A DNA stretch of 64,000 bases from Natronomonas salsuginis. Its GTDB lineage: Archaea > Halobacteriota > Halobacteria > Halobacteriales > Haloarculaceae. The stretch spans positions 1 through 64,000 of the forward strand of contig NZ_QKNX01000009.1 in assembly GCF_005239135.1 (NCBI RefSeq). Direction: 5' to 3'. The translations under genes and the position numbers were made by a program. Positions 32,969-41,055 of the stretch are shown here, piece after piece (positions within the stretch are counted from its first letter, which is position 1; every line of letters starts with the position of its first letter). A model generated the notes under the pieces. That model did no database searches and was not told the DNA's origin. It saw only the letters and a list, made by a program, of their open reading frames with translations.

Positions 32969-34178
32969 GTGAGCAGACACGCGCTCGACGATCGCGATTC
33001 GCTCCGGAGCTGGCTGGTCGTCGGCGCTTCGTTTCTCACGCTGGTCGTCACCTGGGGCACTCTGTTCTCCTTCGGGGGTGTTGCTCGATCCGCTGGCCGA
33101 GGAGTTCGACGCCTCGAGAGTGGCGATCTCGACGGTCTTCTCCGCGGAGACGTTCGCCGTCTACATCGTCGCCGGATCCATGGGCATCCTACTCACTCGG
33201 CTCCGGATCCGACGGGTCATCGTGCCCGTCGCCGTCTGGGTGGCGCTGCTCAGCGGGGGGCTCCACGTCGTCTCGTCGTACCTCGGACTCCTGATGGTGT
33301 TCGCCGGGATCGGTCTCGCGATGGGGCTCGTGTACATCATCGTCGTCTCGGTGACGCCGCGGTGGTTCGACGAACACCGGGGGATCGCGACGGGAATCTT
33401 CTTCGCCGGCAACGGCCTCGGGATGCAGGTCATGCCGCCGGTGTGGGCCCGGTTGATCGACGGTTACGGCGTTCGGAACGCGTTCACGATCGTGTTGCTC
33501 GGCGCTGCCGCGATCTACGTCGCGGCGGCCGTCGTGATTCGGCGTCCGCGGATCGACGACGACGGGAGTGAGCGCGGACTCGATGATCTGCTCGATTGGC
33601 TGAAACGGCTGCTCCGGGAGCCGGCGTTTCCCCCACTCTTCTTGGCGATGGCGCTGCTGTACGCGTGGTATTTCCTGATCTCTACGCACGCGATCAACAT
33701 GTTCGCCGCTTGGGGGATCGAGCGCGGCTTCGCGACGGTCCTGTTCGGGGTCATCGGCGGGTCGAGCATTCTCGCTCGGGTCGCGAGCGGGTACGCCGGC
33801 CAACGGCTCGGCTTTCGCCGCATGATCGCCGTCTCGCTCCTCTTGATCGCGGTCGGCTGTTTCGTGTTCATCGCACAGACGACGCTCGCGATCTACGCCG
33901 GGATCCTGTTGCTGGGAATCGGACTCGGCACGACGTCCGCGCTGTACGTCCCCGTCCTGCTCGACATCTTCGACCCGGCGAACGACACCGCGATCGTCGG
34001 CATCTTCAACGTCGCCTTCGGCGCGGCGGCGCTGGTCGTCCCGCCGGTCTCGACGTTGGTCGTCGAGGCGACCGGCGACTATCGCCTCGTCCTCGGACTG
34101 ACGGGGGTAGTCACCGCGCTCAACGTCGCAGTGTTCTACCGGAGTACCGCGCCGTCGCGGTGGTCCGACACGTTGTAG
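32969..34178 (+). pseudogene. MFS transporter, frameshifted in a G tract
   Basis: The N-terminus (SLRSWLVVGASFLTLVVTWG, then TLFSFG) is in one frame and the rest (VLLDPLAEEFDASRVAISTV onward to 34178) in another. The switch falls in the five-G run at 33074-33078; removing one G gives FSFGVLLDPLAEEF, the usual second part of helix 1 in monocarboxylate-type MFS carriers. The restored protein would have about 402 residues and twelve membrane segments (for example GIGLAMGLVYIIVVSVTPRW). The start is GTG. A shorter product could begin at 33078 but would lack helix 1. Sequencing error in the homopolymer is a fair alternative. Confidence 0.75.
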
Positions 34179-34196
34179 CTCCGTTTCACCGCTCCG

Positions 34197-35279
34197 TCAG
34201 TCCCCGCCGTTCGGACTCGCCGACTTCGTCTCCGCCGGGCAGACGATGACTTGCTCTTCGGCCACGTCGTGGACCTGGGCTTCGGTCGCCCGCTGGGCGA
34301 AAAAGGAGACGAGAACGACCGCGTCTTGGTAGTCCGCCGTCTCGTGGTACGGCCCCTGCCGGTTGAAGTCGAACAGGTAGATCGCTTGGTTGTCGTCCAG
34401 CGAGACGACGCCGTCGTCGATGAACGGTTCCGCGTACGCGGCGACGTCCTGTTGGCCGGAGCCGGCATCGTAGTTCGGTACTGGATCGCCGTCCCGGAGC
34501 ACGACCAGGTACTCGTCGTTCTCGGCGTCACTCGTGGTTCGCCAATCGCCTAACCGCGATTCCTTGCCGCTGGCTCGGACCGAGATCGAGGTGCCAGTCG
34601 ACTGCCGGGAGACGCCGTACGACCCGACGGTCGTGTCGGAGTCGCCGACCAGCTCCCAGGCTTTCACCTCGGTCCTGTTCACGCGCACGGAGACGTTCAC
34701 CGGCGCGTCGTAGGTCGGGCTCGACCAGCCAGTGCCGAGGAACTTCACGTTGGCCGTGAAATCGGCGGTGGTCTCGACGCTGTCACCGCGAATGACGAAC
34801 TGGCCACGCTCGATGGGGACGCGCCGTTCGGAGAGCACGTAGGCCGAGTCGGCCCCGTCGTAGACGAGCGTCACCTCGGCAGTGTCGCCGTCGCCGCGAC
34901 AGATCGTGTCCTCGTCGAGTTCGAGGTCGAGCCGCTCACCCGAAGACCACTCGCCGTCCGCGAGTGTCGGGGCGCTCCCTGTGTCGAGATCGACGGTCTG
35001 GGTCGCTTCCCCGTCCCCGACGCGGACGCGGAGCGCGTCGGCCGCCACCGACTGGCCCGCCAGGTGGACGAACTCTAAGCTGTGTTCCGTGTCGTTGCCT
35101 TGCAACGCCACCTCGACGGTCTCGTCGGTAGCGAAGGTGTGGCCAGGGTCGCGAAGCTGGGACTCGAAGCCGAGCAACATACCGGCGGAGACCCCTGCCA
35201 ACAGGACGACGATGACGAACATGAGGGTGACGCCGATCACCGGCGAGATGGCTCGGTCACCCTTCGCTCGTCGCTCCAT
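34197..35279 (-). CDS. archaeal type IV pilin-like protein
   Basis: A 360-residue protein with a class III signal: a short basic leader, MERRAKGDRA, then ISPVIGVTLMFVIVVLLAGV as the hydrophobic N-terminal helix. This is the DUF1628/pilin-N signature of haloarchaeal adhesion pilins, cleaved by PibD before the hydrophobic stretch. The long remainder is beta-rich and acidic, larger than major pilins (usually about 150 residues), so it may be a minor or tip pilin or another pilin-anchored surface protein. It is convergent with the MFS gene. Confidence 0.85.
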   Translation of the reverse strand: MERRAKGDRAISPVIGVTLMFVIVVLLAGVSAGMLLGFESQLRDPGHTFATDETVEVALQGNDTEHSLEFVHLAGQSVAADALRVRVGDGEATQTVDLDTGSAPTLADGEWSSGERLDLELDEDTICRGDGDTAEVTLVYDGADSAYVLSERRVPIERGQFVIRGDSVETTADFTANVKFLGTGWSSPTYDAPVNVSVRVNRTEVKAWELVGDSDTTVGSYGVSRQSTGTSISVRASGKESRLGDWRTTSDAENDEYLVVLRDGDPVPNYDAGSGQQDVAAYAEPFIDDGVVSLDDNQAIYLFDFNRQGPYHETADYQDAVVLVSFFAQRATEAQVHDVAEEQVIVCPAETKSASPNGGD

Positions 35280-35360
35280 GGTGGTGGGTTCTCTTCATCC
35301 GATATGAATGTCCCCCAGCGTCTTCAAAACGAGAAAACGCTCGTTCGATGACCGAGCCGA

Positions 35361-36119
35361 CTACCGAAACCGCTCTTCGAGACAGACCGTCACGATCGAC
35401 TTCGCGATGGCGAGGCCGCCCTCGATCGGGTCGAGTTTCGTCTCACCGGCGCGCTCGCGATAGGCGATCGGCTGCTCGCGGATCTCGTAGCCTCGCATGA
35501 GCGGTCGGATGAGCAGTTCCGCCGACAGCCCGGTGTTCTCGGTCCACTCGATCGACTCGACGACCTCGCGCCGGTAGGCGCGCATCCCCGTCGTGGTGTC
35601 GTGGACGCGCTCGCTCATCAGGACGCTCGCGATGGCGGCGAAGGCCTGGTTGCCGAAGCGGTTGAACGCGGGCATCGCCTCCGCGCCGTGATAGAGGCGG
35701 TCGCCGCTGACGACGTCGGCCCCGTCGTTGATCGCCGCGAGGAACTCCGGCAGCTGTTCCATCGGGTAGGTGTCGTCGCAGTCGGTCGTGACGACGATCG
35801 GCCGATCCGGCGCGAGGATCGCCTCGCGGACGGCGACGCCGTACCCCTGCGGTTCCTGCTCGATCACGCGAGCGCCCTTCTCGCGGGCGATTTCGGGCGT
35901 TCGGTCCGACGATCCGTCGACACAGACGATCTCCGCCTTCCCGTCCGTGACGGCCTCCACGTCGTCGATGACGGTCGCGATCGCCGCCTCCTCGTTGTAC
36001 GTGCCCATCACGACGCTTACGTCTTCGAAGGTGTACTCGTCTTCCGTGTCGCTCGTCTCCCCGTCCGTGGCGTCCACGTCGCTGCCGTCCGCCTGCCGCT
36101 GAATCGAACTCATTGTCAC
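35361..36119 (-). CDS. GT2 glycosyltransferase, dolichyl-phosphate mannose synthase-like
   Basis: A 252-residue GT-A enzyme without membrane segments. It shows SVVMGTYNEEAAIATVIDDV, the nucleotide-binding acidic motif in VTTDCDDTYPMEQL, and the acceptor region DTTTGMRAYRREVVESIEW. DPM1-like proteins transfer a sugar from a nucleotide to dolichyl phosphate, making the donor used by GT39-type enzymes such as the one at 30719-32863. Iron box D lies 26-43 bases before its ATG, over the expected TATA position, so it is probably iron-regulated. Confidence 0.88.
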   Translation of the reverse strand: MTMSSIQRQADGSDVDATDGETSDTEDEYTFEDVSVVMGTYNEEAAIATVIDDVEAVTDGKAEIVCVDGSSDRTPEIAREKGARVIEQEPQGYGVAVREAILAPDRPIVVTTDCDDTYPMEQLPEFLAAINDGADVVSGDRLYHGAEAMPAFNRFGNQAFAAIASVLMSERVHDTTTGMRAYRREVVESIEWTENTGLSAELLIRPLMRGYEIREQPIAYRERAGETKLDPIEGGLAIAKSIVTVCLEERFR

Positions 36120-36144
36120 TCATCTCTCCCGCAGGCGCTTAAGT

Positions 36145-36162
36145 TTTTAGGTATACCTAAAA
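36145..36162. promoter_or_regulatory. iron-box palindrome D
   Basis: TTTTAGG-TATA-CCTAAAA, a perfect 7-4-7 palindrome overlapping the promoter position of the GT2 gene. It lies just after the end of the GMC gene. Confidence 0.77.
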
Positions 36163-36168
36163 CAAGCG

Positions 36169-37764
36169 TCAAAGCGTTTCACGAAGGTTCTCCGCGGCTC
36201 TCAGCGCGAGTGCGGCGATGGTGAGCGTCGGGTTCATCGCGCCGCCGGTCGGGAACGCGCCGCTGGTGACGAGCCAGCAGTTCGTCAGGTCGTGAGTCCG
36301 AAGCCACGGATCGACGACGCTTTCGGCCGGATCGGTCCCCATCCGCGTCGTGCCCATGTGGTGGTACGCCGGCCCGGTGTTGTCGGGGCCGACCTGCCAG
36401 GTGATCTCCGCGCCTAACTCCTCGAGGATCGTTCGCTGGATTTCGTTGGCCCGCTCGATCGTCCGCAGCGCCCGGTCGTCCACCGACCAGTGAACGTCCG
36501 GCACCGGCCGGCCGTGATCGTCGGTCCGCTCGCGGTCGAGGCCGACGTAGTTGTCCTCCCGCGGGCGCTGCTCGACGAGCGCCCCCATCCCGATGTGGTT
36601 CCCGTACGACTCGCGAAGCCGATCGAGCAGGGCGTCGCCCCACTCGTCGCCCGAGAGCGCCATCTCGACCGGCGAGGGGCCGTCGTAGTTGAAGAACTCC
36701 AGTTTGAACGGCCCGACCTCACCGTCGGCGTCGTCGTAGAACTGGTGGCACCCGCTCGTGAGAAAGCCGACGTGGTTCTGGCGGGTCGGCTCGTCGAGGA
36801 CGCCGCCCATGCCGGCGAATAGGTGATCCATGAAGAACGCGCCGACGAGGCCGCTGGAGTTCGCGAGCCCATCGGGGTACTGTTCGGACTCCGAACACAG
36901 GAGCAATCGCGGCGTCTCGACGCCGCCGCAGGCGACGACGAAGGCCTCGGCCTCCTGTCGGTGCTCCTCGCCGTCGGGGGTCGCGTAGACCGCCGCTGTC
37001 ACCCTATCAGCGTCGTGTTCGAGCCGTTGGACCGGGGCCCGATCGATCACCGTCGCACCCCTCTCCTCGGCGCGCTCGACGTGGACGGTCGCATCGTACT
37101 TCGCGCCCGACGGACAGACGGGCTGGCAGGTCCCGTAGCCGACGCACGCCGAGCGCCCGTCGTAGGACTCGGCGTTGCGGGCGTTCGGCACCGAGTGCAT
37201 ATCGATCTCCAGGGTTTCGCAGGCCTCGGCGAACAGGCCGTCGCTGTAGGAGGGCGCGAACGCCGTCATCGGAAACGGCTCCTCACGGGGCGGCGCGTAG
37301 GGGTTGTCGTCCGAGCCGGCGACGCCCAGCTCGCGCTCGGCGTCGGCGTAGTACGGCCGGAGGTCCGCGTAGTCGATCGGCCAGTCAGCGCCCGCGCCGC
37401 GGACGCTTTCGGAGTTGAAGTCGTCCTCGTGCAGCCGCATCACCATCCCCTGCCAGTGCAGCGTCGAGCCGCCGATCCCCTTGACGCGCGCCTGGTTCAG
37501 CGGGTAGAACCACTCGCCTGAGGCCGAGTGCGCGTCGCGTTCGGGATCGCCGTCCCACACGTCGGAGCGGTCGTAGGCCGGGCGGATCGCTTTCTCTTGG
37601 CGCTCGATGCGGTCGTCGAAGTCGAATCGCGGTCCGGCGTCCAACACGACCACCTCGTGCTCGTCGGCGAGTCGGTCGGCGACGAGCCCGCCCGCCGGTC
37701 CCGCGCCGATCACGCAGACGTCCGCTCGCTCCAGCGGCGTTCGATCGCTCCGTGGGGAACTCAT
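36169..37764 (-). CDS. GMC family FAD dehydrogenase with a predicted [3Fe-4S] cysteine motif
   Basis: A 531-residue GMC oxidoreductase. The FAD motif VCVIGAGPAGGLVADRLADE is at residues 16-35; the C-terminal signature is GTTRMGTDPAESVVDPWLR and NPTLTIAALALR. Residues C207, C213 and C217 (ACVGYGTCQPVC) have the 6 and 4 spacing of the [3Fe-4S] ligands in bacterial FAD-dependent glucose dehydrogenase alpha subunits. It probably oxidises a sugar or sugar alcohol and passes electrons through the cluster. It has no export signal itself; the overlapping upstream gene encodes a small subunit with a twin-arginine signal, so export as a complex is likely. The substrate is unknown. Confidence 0.87.
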   Translation of the reverse strand: MSSPRSDRTPLERADVCVIGAGPAGGLVADRLADEHEVVVLDAGPRFDFDDRIERQEKAIRPAYDRSDVWDGDPERDAHSASGEWFYPLNQARVKGIGGSTLHWQGMVMRLHEDDFNSESVRGAGADWPIDYADLRPYYADAERELGVAGSDDNPYAPPREEPFPMTAFAPSYSDGLFAEACETLEIDMHSVPNARNAESYDGRSACVGYGTCQPVCPSGAKYDATVHVERAEERGATVIDRAPVQRLEHDADRVTAAVYATPDGEEHRQEAEAFVVACGGVETPRLLLCSESEQYPDGLANSSGLVGAFFMDHLFAGMGGVLDEPTRQNHVGFLTSGCHQFYDDADGEVGPFKLEFFNYDGPSPVEMALSGDEWGDALLDRLRESYGNHIGMGALVEQRPREDNYVGLDRERTDDHGRPVPDVHWSVDDRALRTIERANEIQRTILEELGAEITWQVGPDNTGPAYHHMGTTRMGTDPAESVVDPWLRTHDLTNCWLVTSGAFPTGGAMNPTLTIAALALRAAENLRETL

Positions 37765-38318
37765 TGCGGCCCCCGTCGGTAGCTTTCGGTCCCGCCAGGA
37801 TACCCCTGGGGGTTCTCGATTCCGACCAACTCGCCGCCCGTCGGCGAGGCGTACAGCGCGAGCAGCAGTTCGTTGACGACGTAGTATCTGATCCGCTCGG
37901 CAGTCGTGCCCTCGGGATCCTCATCGGCGGTGTTCGCGCCGGCTTCTCGGAGAAGTCGATCGCGGTCCGCGACCGGCAGTTCGGCGAAGCGATCGCCGTA
38001 CCACGCCGTCGCGAGTTCGTCTAGTTCGCCGACCGCCTCACCAAGGGCGACCGCGTGGTCAGGGCGGTCGAGCCGCCCGTCGAGGAACGCCTCCACGAAC
38101 GCGTCGACTCCCGAGACCGCCTCGGGGTAGACGACGGCGGCGGCGGCCGAAAGCGTCTCCACGATCCGCGCGTCGTCGACCGTCACGCCGGCCGCCGGAT
38201 CCGGCCGTTCGTCGCGCTCCTCGCGTTCACGTCCGAGCCGATTGACGCCGAACGCGACCGCGCCGGTCGTCCCGATCGCAGCCAGGGCGGCGGCGGCGTC
38301 CCGCCTCGTCAGCTCCAT
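37761..38318 (-). CDS. gluconate 2-dehydrogenase subunit 3 family protein (Tat-exported small subunit)
   Basis: A 185-residue protein. The N-terminus MELTRRDAAAALAAIGTTGA is a Tat-type signal and the rest matches the gluconate 2-dehydrogenase small-subunit family (VYPEAVSGVDAFVEAFLDGR). In bacterial homologues this subunit stabilises the FAD subunit and carries it through the Tat pore. Its stop overlaps the GMC start by ATGA. The promoter has a TATATAAG-like element on the minus strand (38343-38349), with iron box E between it and the ATG. The cytochrome c partner of bacterial enzymes is not present. Confidence 0.8.
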   Translation of the reverse strand: MELTRRDAAAALAAIGTTGAVAFGVNRLGREREERDERPDPAAGVTVDDARIVETLSAAAAVVYPEAVSGVDAFVEAFLDGRLDRPDHAVALGEAVGELDELATAWYGDRFAELPVADRDRLLREAGANTADEDPEGTTAERIRYYVVNELLLALYASPTGGELVGIENPQGYPGGTESYRRGPQ

Positions 38319-38324
38319 ACCCTA

Positions 38325-38340
38325 TTTAGGCTGGCCTAAA
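38325..38340. promoter_or_regulatory. iron-box palindrome E in a divergent promoter
   Basis: TTTAGG-CTGG-CCTAAA, a perfect 6-4-6 palindrome 7-22 bases upstream of the small-subunit ATG. It could also control the divergent iron permease, whose ATG is about 97 bases away. Confidence 0.77.
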
Positions 38341-38436
38341 CTCTTATATCCGTCGGAGTGTTTCGATCGAACTATACCGCTCGGCGCGTTCGAACCGAAC
38401 CGAAGCCACGGTCGTCGCCCGACTCCTCCATCCACC

Positions 38437-40041
38437 ATGGACCAACCGACCGAAACCGACGCCGATTCGTCGACCCGCTCGTTACCGCTGGGGCTGACGT
38501 TGCTCTCCGGGCTAATCGCCGTCGCGTTGGTGTTCCCGCTCGCCTGGCTCTTCATCGAAGTCGCGGCCGTCGAACCGACGCGCGCGCGCGGCCTCGTGTT
38601 CAGCGCCGGCACCGCTGACGTGCTCGTCAACAGCCTCCTCCTGATGGGCGGCGTGACCGCGGGGTCGGTGCTGCTCGGCGTCCCGCTCGCGTACCTGACC
38701 GTCAGAACCGACCTTCCATTCCGCCGGTTCTGGTCGATCGTCGCCGCCCTTCCGCTCGTTATTCCCAGCTACGTCGGCGCGTTCGCGTTCGTCTCGGCGT
38801 TCGGCCCCCGCGGGGAGTTCCAGTCGATTTTGGCCCCGCTCGGTATCGAACGGATCCCCGAAATATACGGGCTCCCGGGCGCTGTACTCGTCATCACGCT
38901 GTACACGTACCCGTACGTCTACCTCACTGCTCGAGCCGCGTTGGTCTCGTTCGACACCCAGTTGATCGACGCCGCGCGGACGCTCAACTACGGGCGGTGG
39001 GACGCGTTTCGCAGGGTGACGCTGCCGCAGATCCGCCCCGCGATCGCCGCCGGTGCGCTGTTGAGCGCGCTGTATGCGATCTCGGACTTCGGCACCCCGG
39101 CGATCATGCGCCTCTCGGTGTTCACCCGCGAGATCTACGTCGAGTACACCTCGTTCGGCGCCGAGTACGCCGCGCTGCTTTCGATCCAACTCCTGTTGCT
39201 CGTGCTTCTCGTGCTCGTGTTGGAGTGGGCGATCCGTCCCGATCAGACCGTCAAGGGTGGCGACGCCGACCACGACGGCACCCGCGTTCAGCTGGGGCGG
39301 TGGCGTTGGCCCGCGACGTTGTTGCCCGCGGGCGTCTCCCTCGTCGCGCTCGTCGTCCCAATCTGGATCCTGCTGCTGTGGCTGGTTCGAACGGACACCG
39401 AACGACAGCCCTCGTTGTCTTTCGAGTGGGTACAGGTGCTCAACTCCGTCGGCGTCGCGGCCGCCGCGGCCGCCGTGGCGACGCTGGTCGCGCTGCCGGT
39501 CGCGTACTTCGCGGCGACGAACGACTCCCGTGTCTCGATCCTGTTCGAGCGGGCGACGTACGTCGGTTTCGCGGTGCCGGGCGTCGTCTTGGGGCTCGCC
39601 TTGGTCTTCTTCGGGGCCGGCTATCTCCCGAGCCTCTATCAGACGCTGCCGCTTTTGATCTTCGCGTACACCATCCGGTTCGTTCCGCAGGCGGTCGGCA
39701 CGACCCGCACGTCCATTCTGCAACTCGACTCGAAGCTCGTCGAGGCCGGTCGGACCCTCGGGGAGTCCCCGCTCGGGACGTTCAGACGGATCACGCTGCC
39801 CAACATCCGCTCGGGGCTCGTCGCCGGCGCCGCGCTCGTGTTTTTGACGACGATGAAGGAGCTCCCCGTTACGCTCATTCTGCGTCCGTCGGGCTTCGAG
39901 ACGATCGTCACCCAGATCTGGCGCGCGCAGGCGGCCGTCCTCTACCAGTACGCGGCGATCCCGGCGCTGCTGTTGCTCCTCATCTCGGGGCTGTCGATGG
40001 TCGTCATCCTGGCACAGGAAGGCGACGAGCGGGGACTGTGA
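38437..40041 (+). CDS. iron-type ABC transporter permease (two fused permease domains)
   Basis: A 534-residue protein with about twelve membrane segments in two tandem permease units, the FbpB/ThiP pattern. Both ATPase-coupling loops are visible: AARTLNYGRWDAFRRVTLPQ and AGRTLGESPLGTFRRITLPN. ATG at 38437 was chosen; an open frame runs back to 38242 but would cross iron box E and the divergent promoter. It most likely works with the iron-binding lipoprotein at 29561-30706. No ATPase gene follows; the arsenic operon begins instead. Confidence 0.9.
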   Translation: MDQPTETDADSSTRSLPLGLTLLSGLIAVALVFPLAWLFIEVAAVEPTRARGLVFSAGTADVLVNSLLLMGGVTAGSVLLGVPLAYLTVRTDLPFRRFWSIVAALPLVIPSYVGAFAFVSAFGPRGEFQSILAPLGIERIPEIYGLPGAVLVITLYTYPYVYLTARAALVSFDTQLIDAARTLNYGRWDAFRRVTLPQIRPAIAAGALLSALYAISDFGTPAIMRLSVFTREIYVEYTSFGAEYAALLSIQLLLLVLLVLVLEWAIRPDQTVKGGDADHDGTRVQLGRWRWPATLLPAGVSLVALVVPIWILLLWLVRTDTERQPSLSFEWVQVLNSVGVAAAAAAVATLVALPVAYFAATNDSRVSILFERATYVGFAVPGVVLGLALVFFGAGYLPSLYQTLPLLIFAYTIRFVPQAVGTTRTSILQLDSKLVEAGRTLGESPLGTFRRITLPNIRSGLVAGAALVFLTTMKELPVTLILRPSGFETIVTQIWRAQAAVLYQYAAIPALLLLLISGLSMVVILAQEGDERGL

Positions 40042-40163
40042 ATCACTCCAACACCGAACGGGGTAGCCCTCGATAGAGCCCCTCGCTGAAGTATCGTCTA
40101 GTGCTCGCTCCCGGGAGCTCCGGCTGCTGAACGCGTCCAACGACGGACCATCGGAGCTATTAT

Positions 40164-40187
40164 ATGAATAGTTGTTCAATTACTCAT
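40164..40187. promoter_or_regulatory. ArsR-type operator overlapping the ars promoter
   Basis: A 24-base imperfect palindrome; the left half ATGAATAGTTGT matches the reverse complement of the right half (TCAATTACTCAT) at 9 of 12 positions. It runs from the TATATGA element, 27 bases before the arsR ATG, to just before that ATG, so ArsR binding would repress its own operon. Confidence 0.55.
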
Positions 40188-40189
40188 CT

Positions 40190-40588
40190 ATGGCCCAGAA
40201 AGCAGAGCGGATCGAACGACTCATCGCCGACGAACTCGGTGCGTGTTGTGAGGCCGACGTGGCGGACCGGCTCGACTCGCTTCGGGCGTACCGATCGGAG
40301 ATACCGGCGCGCTCCGACGCCGATCTCACCGCCCTCAAGGCGTTGGGTAACGACACCCGACACACCATCGTACGCCTCCTGAACGCCGCGGATCGGGAGC
40401 TGTGCGTCTGCGAGATCAATCCGGTCGTGGACGTCAGCGACAGCGCCATCAGCCACGCGCTCTCGGATCTGTACGACGCCGGACTCGTCGCGCGGCGCAA
40501 GGAGGGGACCTGGCGATACTACGAGCCGACCGATCGCGCCGAGGCGCTTCTCGCGGCGCTCGACGAGACGCGTGAGGGCGATCGATGA
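40190..40588 (+). CDS. arsR: ArsR family arsenic-responsive repressor
   Basis: A 132-residue winged-helix protein. The core reads LKALGNDTRHTIVRLLNAAD, followed by the metal-binding ELCVCEI and the recognition helix VSDSAISHALSDLYDAGLVA. The CVC motif is the classical As(III) site; C33 and C34 (GACCEAD) near the N-terminus could supply a further ligand. It overlaps arsC by ATGA. An ATG 18 bases upstream is in frame but falls within the operator, so 40190 is preferred. Confidence 0.92.
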   Translation: MAQKAERIERLIADELGACCEADVADRLDSLRAYRSEIPARSDADLTALKALGNDTRHTIVRLLNAADRELCVCEINPVVDVSDSAISHALSDLYDAGLVARRKEGTWRYYEPTDRAEALLAALDETREGDR

Positions 40589-41055
40589 GCGACACACCAG
40601 TCTCTGTGGCGTTCATGTGCGTCCAGAACGCTGGGCGGTCACAGATGTCGACTGCATTCGCCGAACACGAACGGGAGCGTCGAGATCTCGCCGACATCGT
40701 CGAGATTCTCACTGGCGGAACCCACCCTGCCGATCACGTTCACGACGTCGTCGTCGAGGTGATGCGCGAGGAGGGATTCGACCTCTCTGAACGGACACCG
40801 CGGAAGATTTCGACGGAGGAACTCGAATCGTGTGACTACGTCGCCACGATGGGCTGTTCGACGCTCGAACTCGACGCTGACGACTCCGATGTAGACATTC
40901 GTGACTGGGCACTGGACGATCCCGATGGGGAAGGCCTCGACCGAGTCCGAGAAATCCGCGACGAGATCGAGCGGCGGGTGACCGCGCTGTTCGACGAGGT
41001 CGAGCGAGAGATGGCCAGCGGTACCACCCGAACGTCGGACATCGACAATGCGTGA
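40585..41055 (+). CDS. arsC: arsenate reductase, low-molecular-weight phosphatase type
   Basis: A 156-residue LMW protein tyrosine phosphatase fold. The P-loop CVQNAGRSQMS fits CX5R(S/T) with the nucleophile at Cys 11, and the DPDGEGLDRVREIRDEIERR region holds the usual general-acid Asp-Pro analogue. GCSTLELDADD provides a further Cys. It reduces arsenate to arsenite for export by the Acr3 pump encoded next. The assignment rests strongly on context, because the fold also includes true phosphatases. Confidence 0.9.
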   Translation: MSDTPVSVAFMCVQNAGRSQMSTAFAEHERERRDLADIVEILTGGTHPADHVHDVVVEVMREEGFDLSERTPRKISTEELESCDYVATMGCSTLELDADDSDVDIRDWALDDPDGEGLDRVREIRDEIERRVTALFDEVEREMASGTTRTSDIDNA

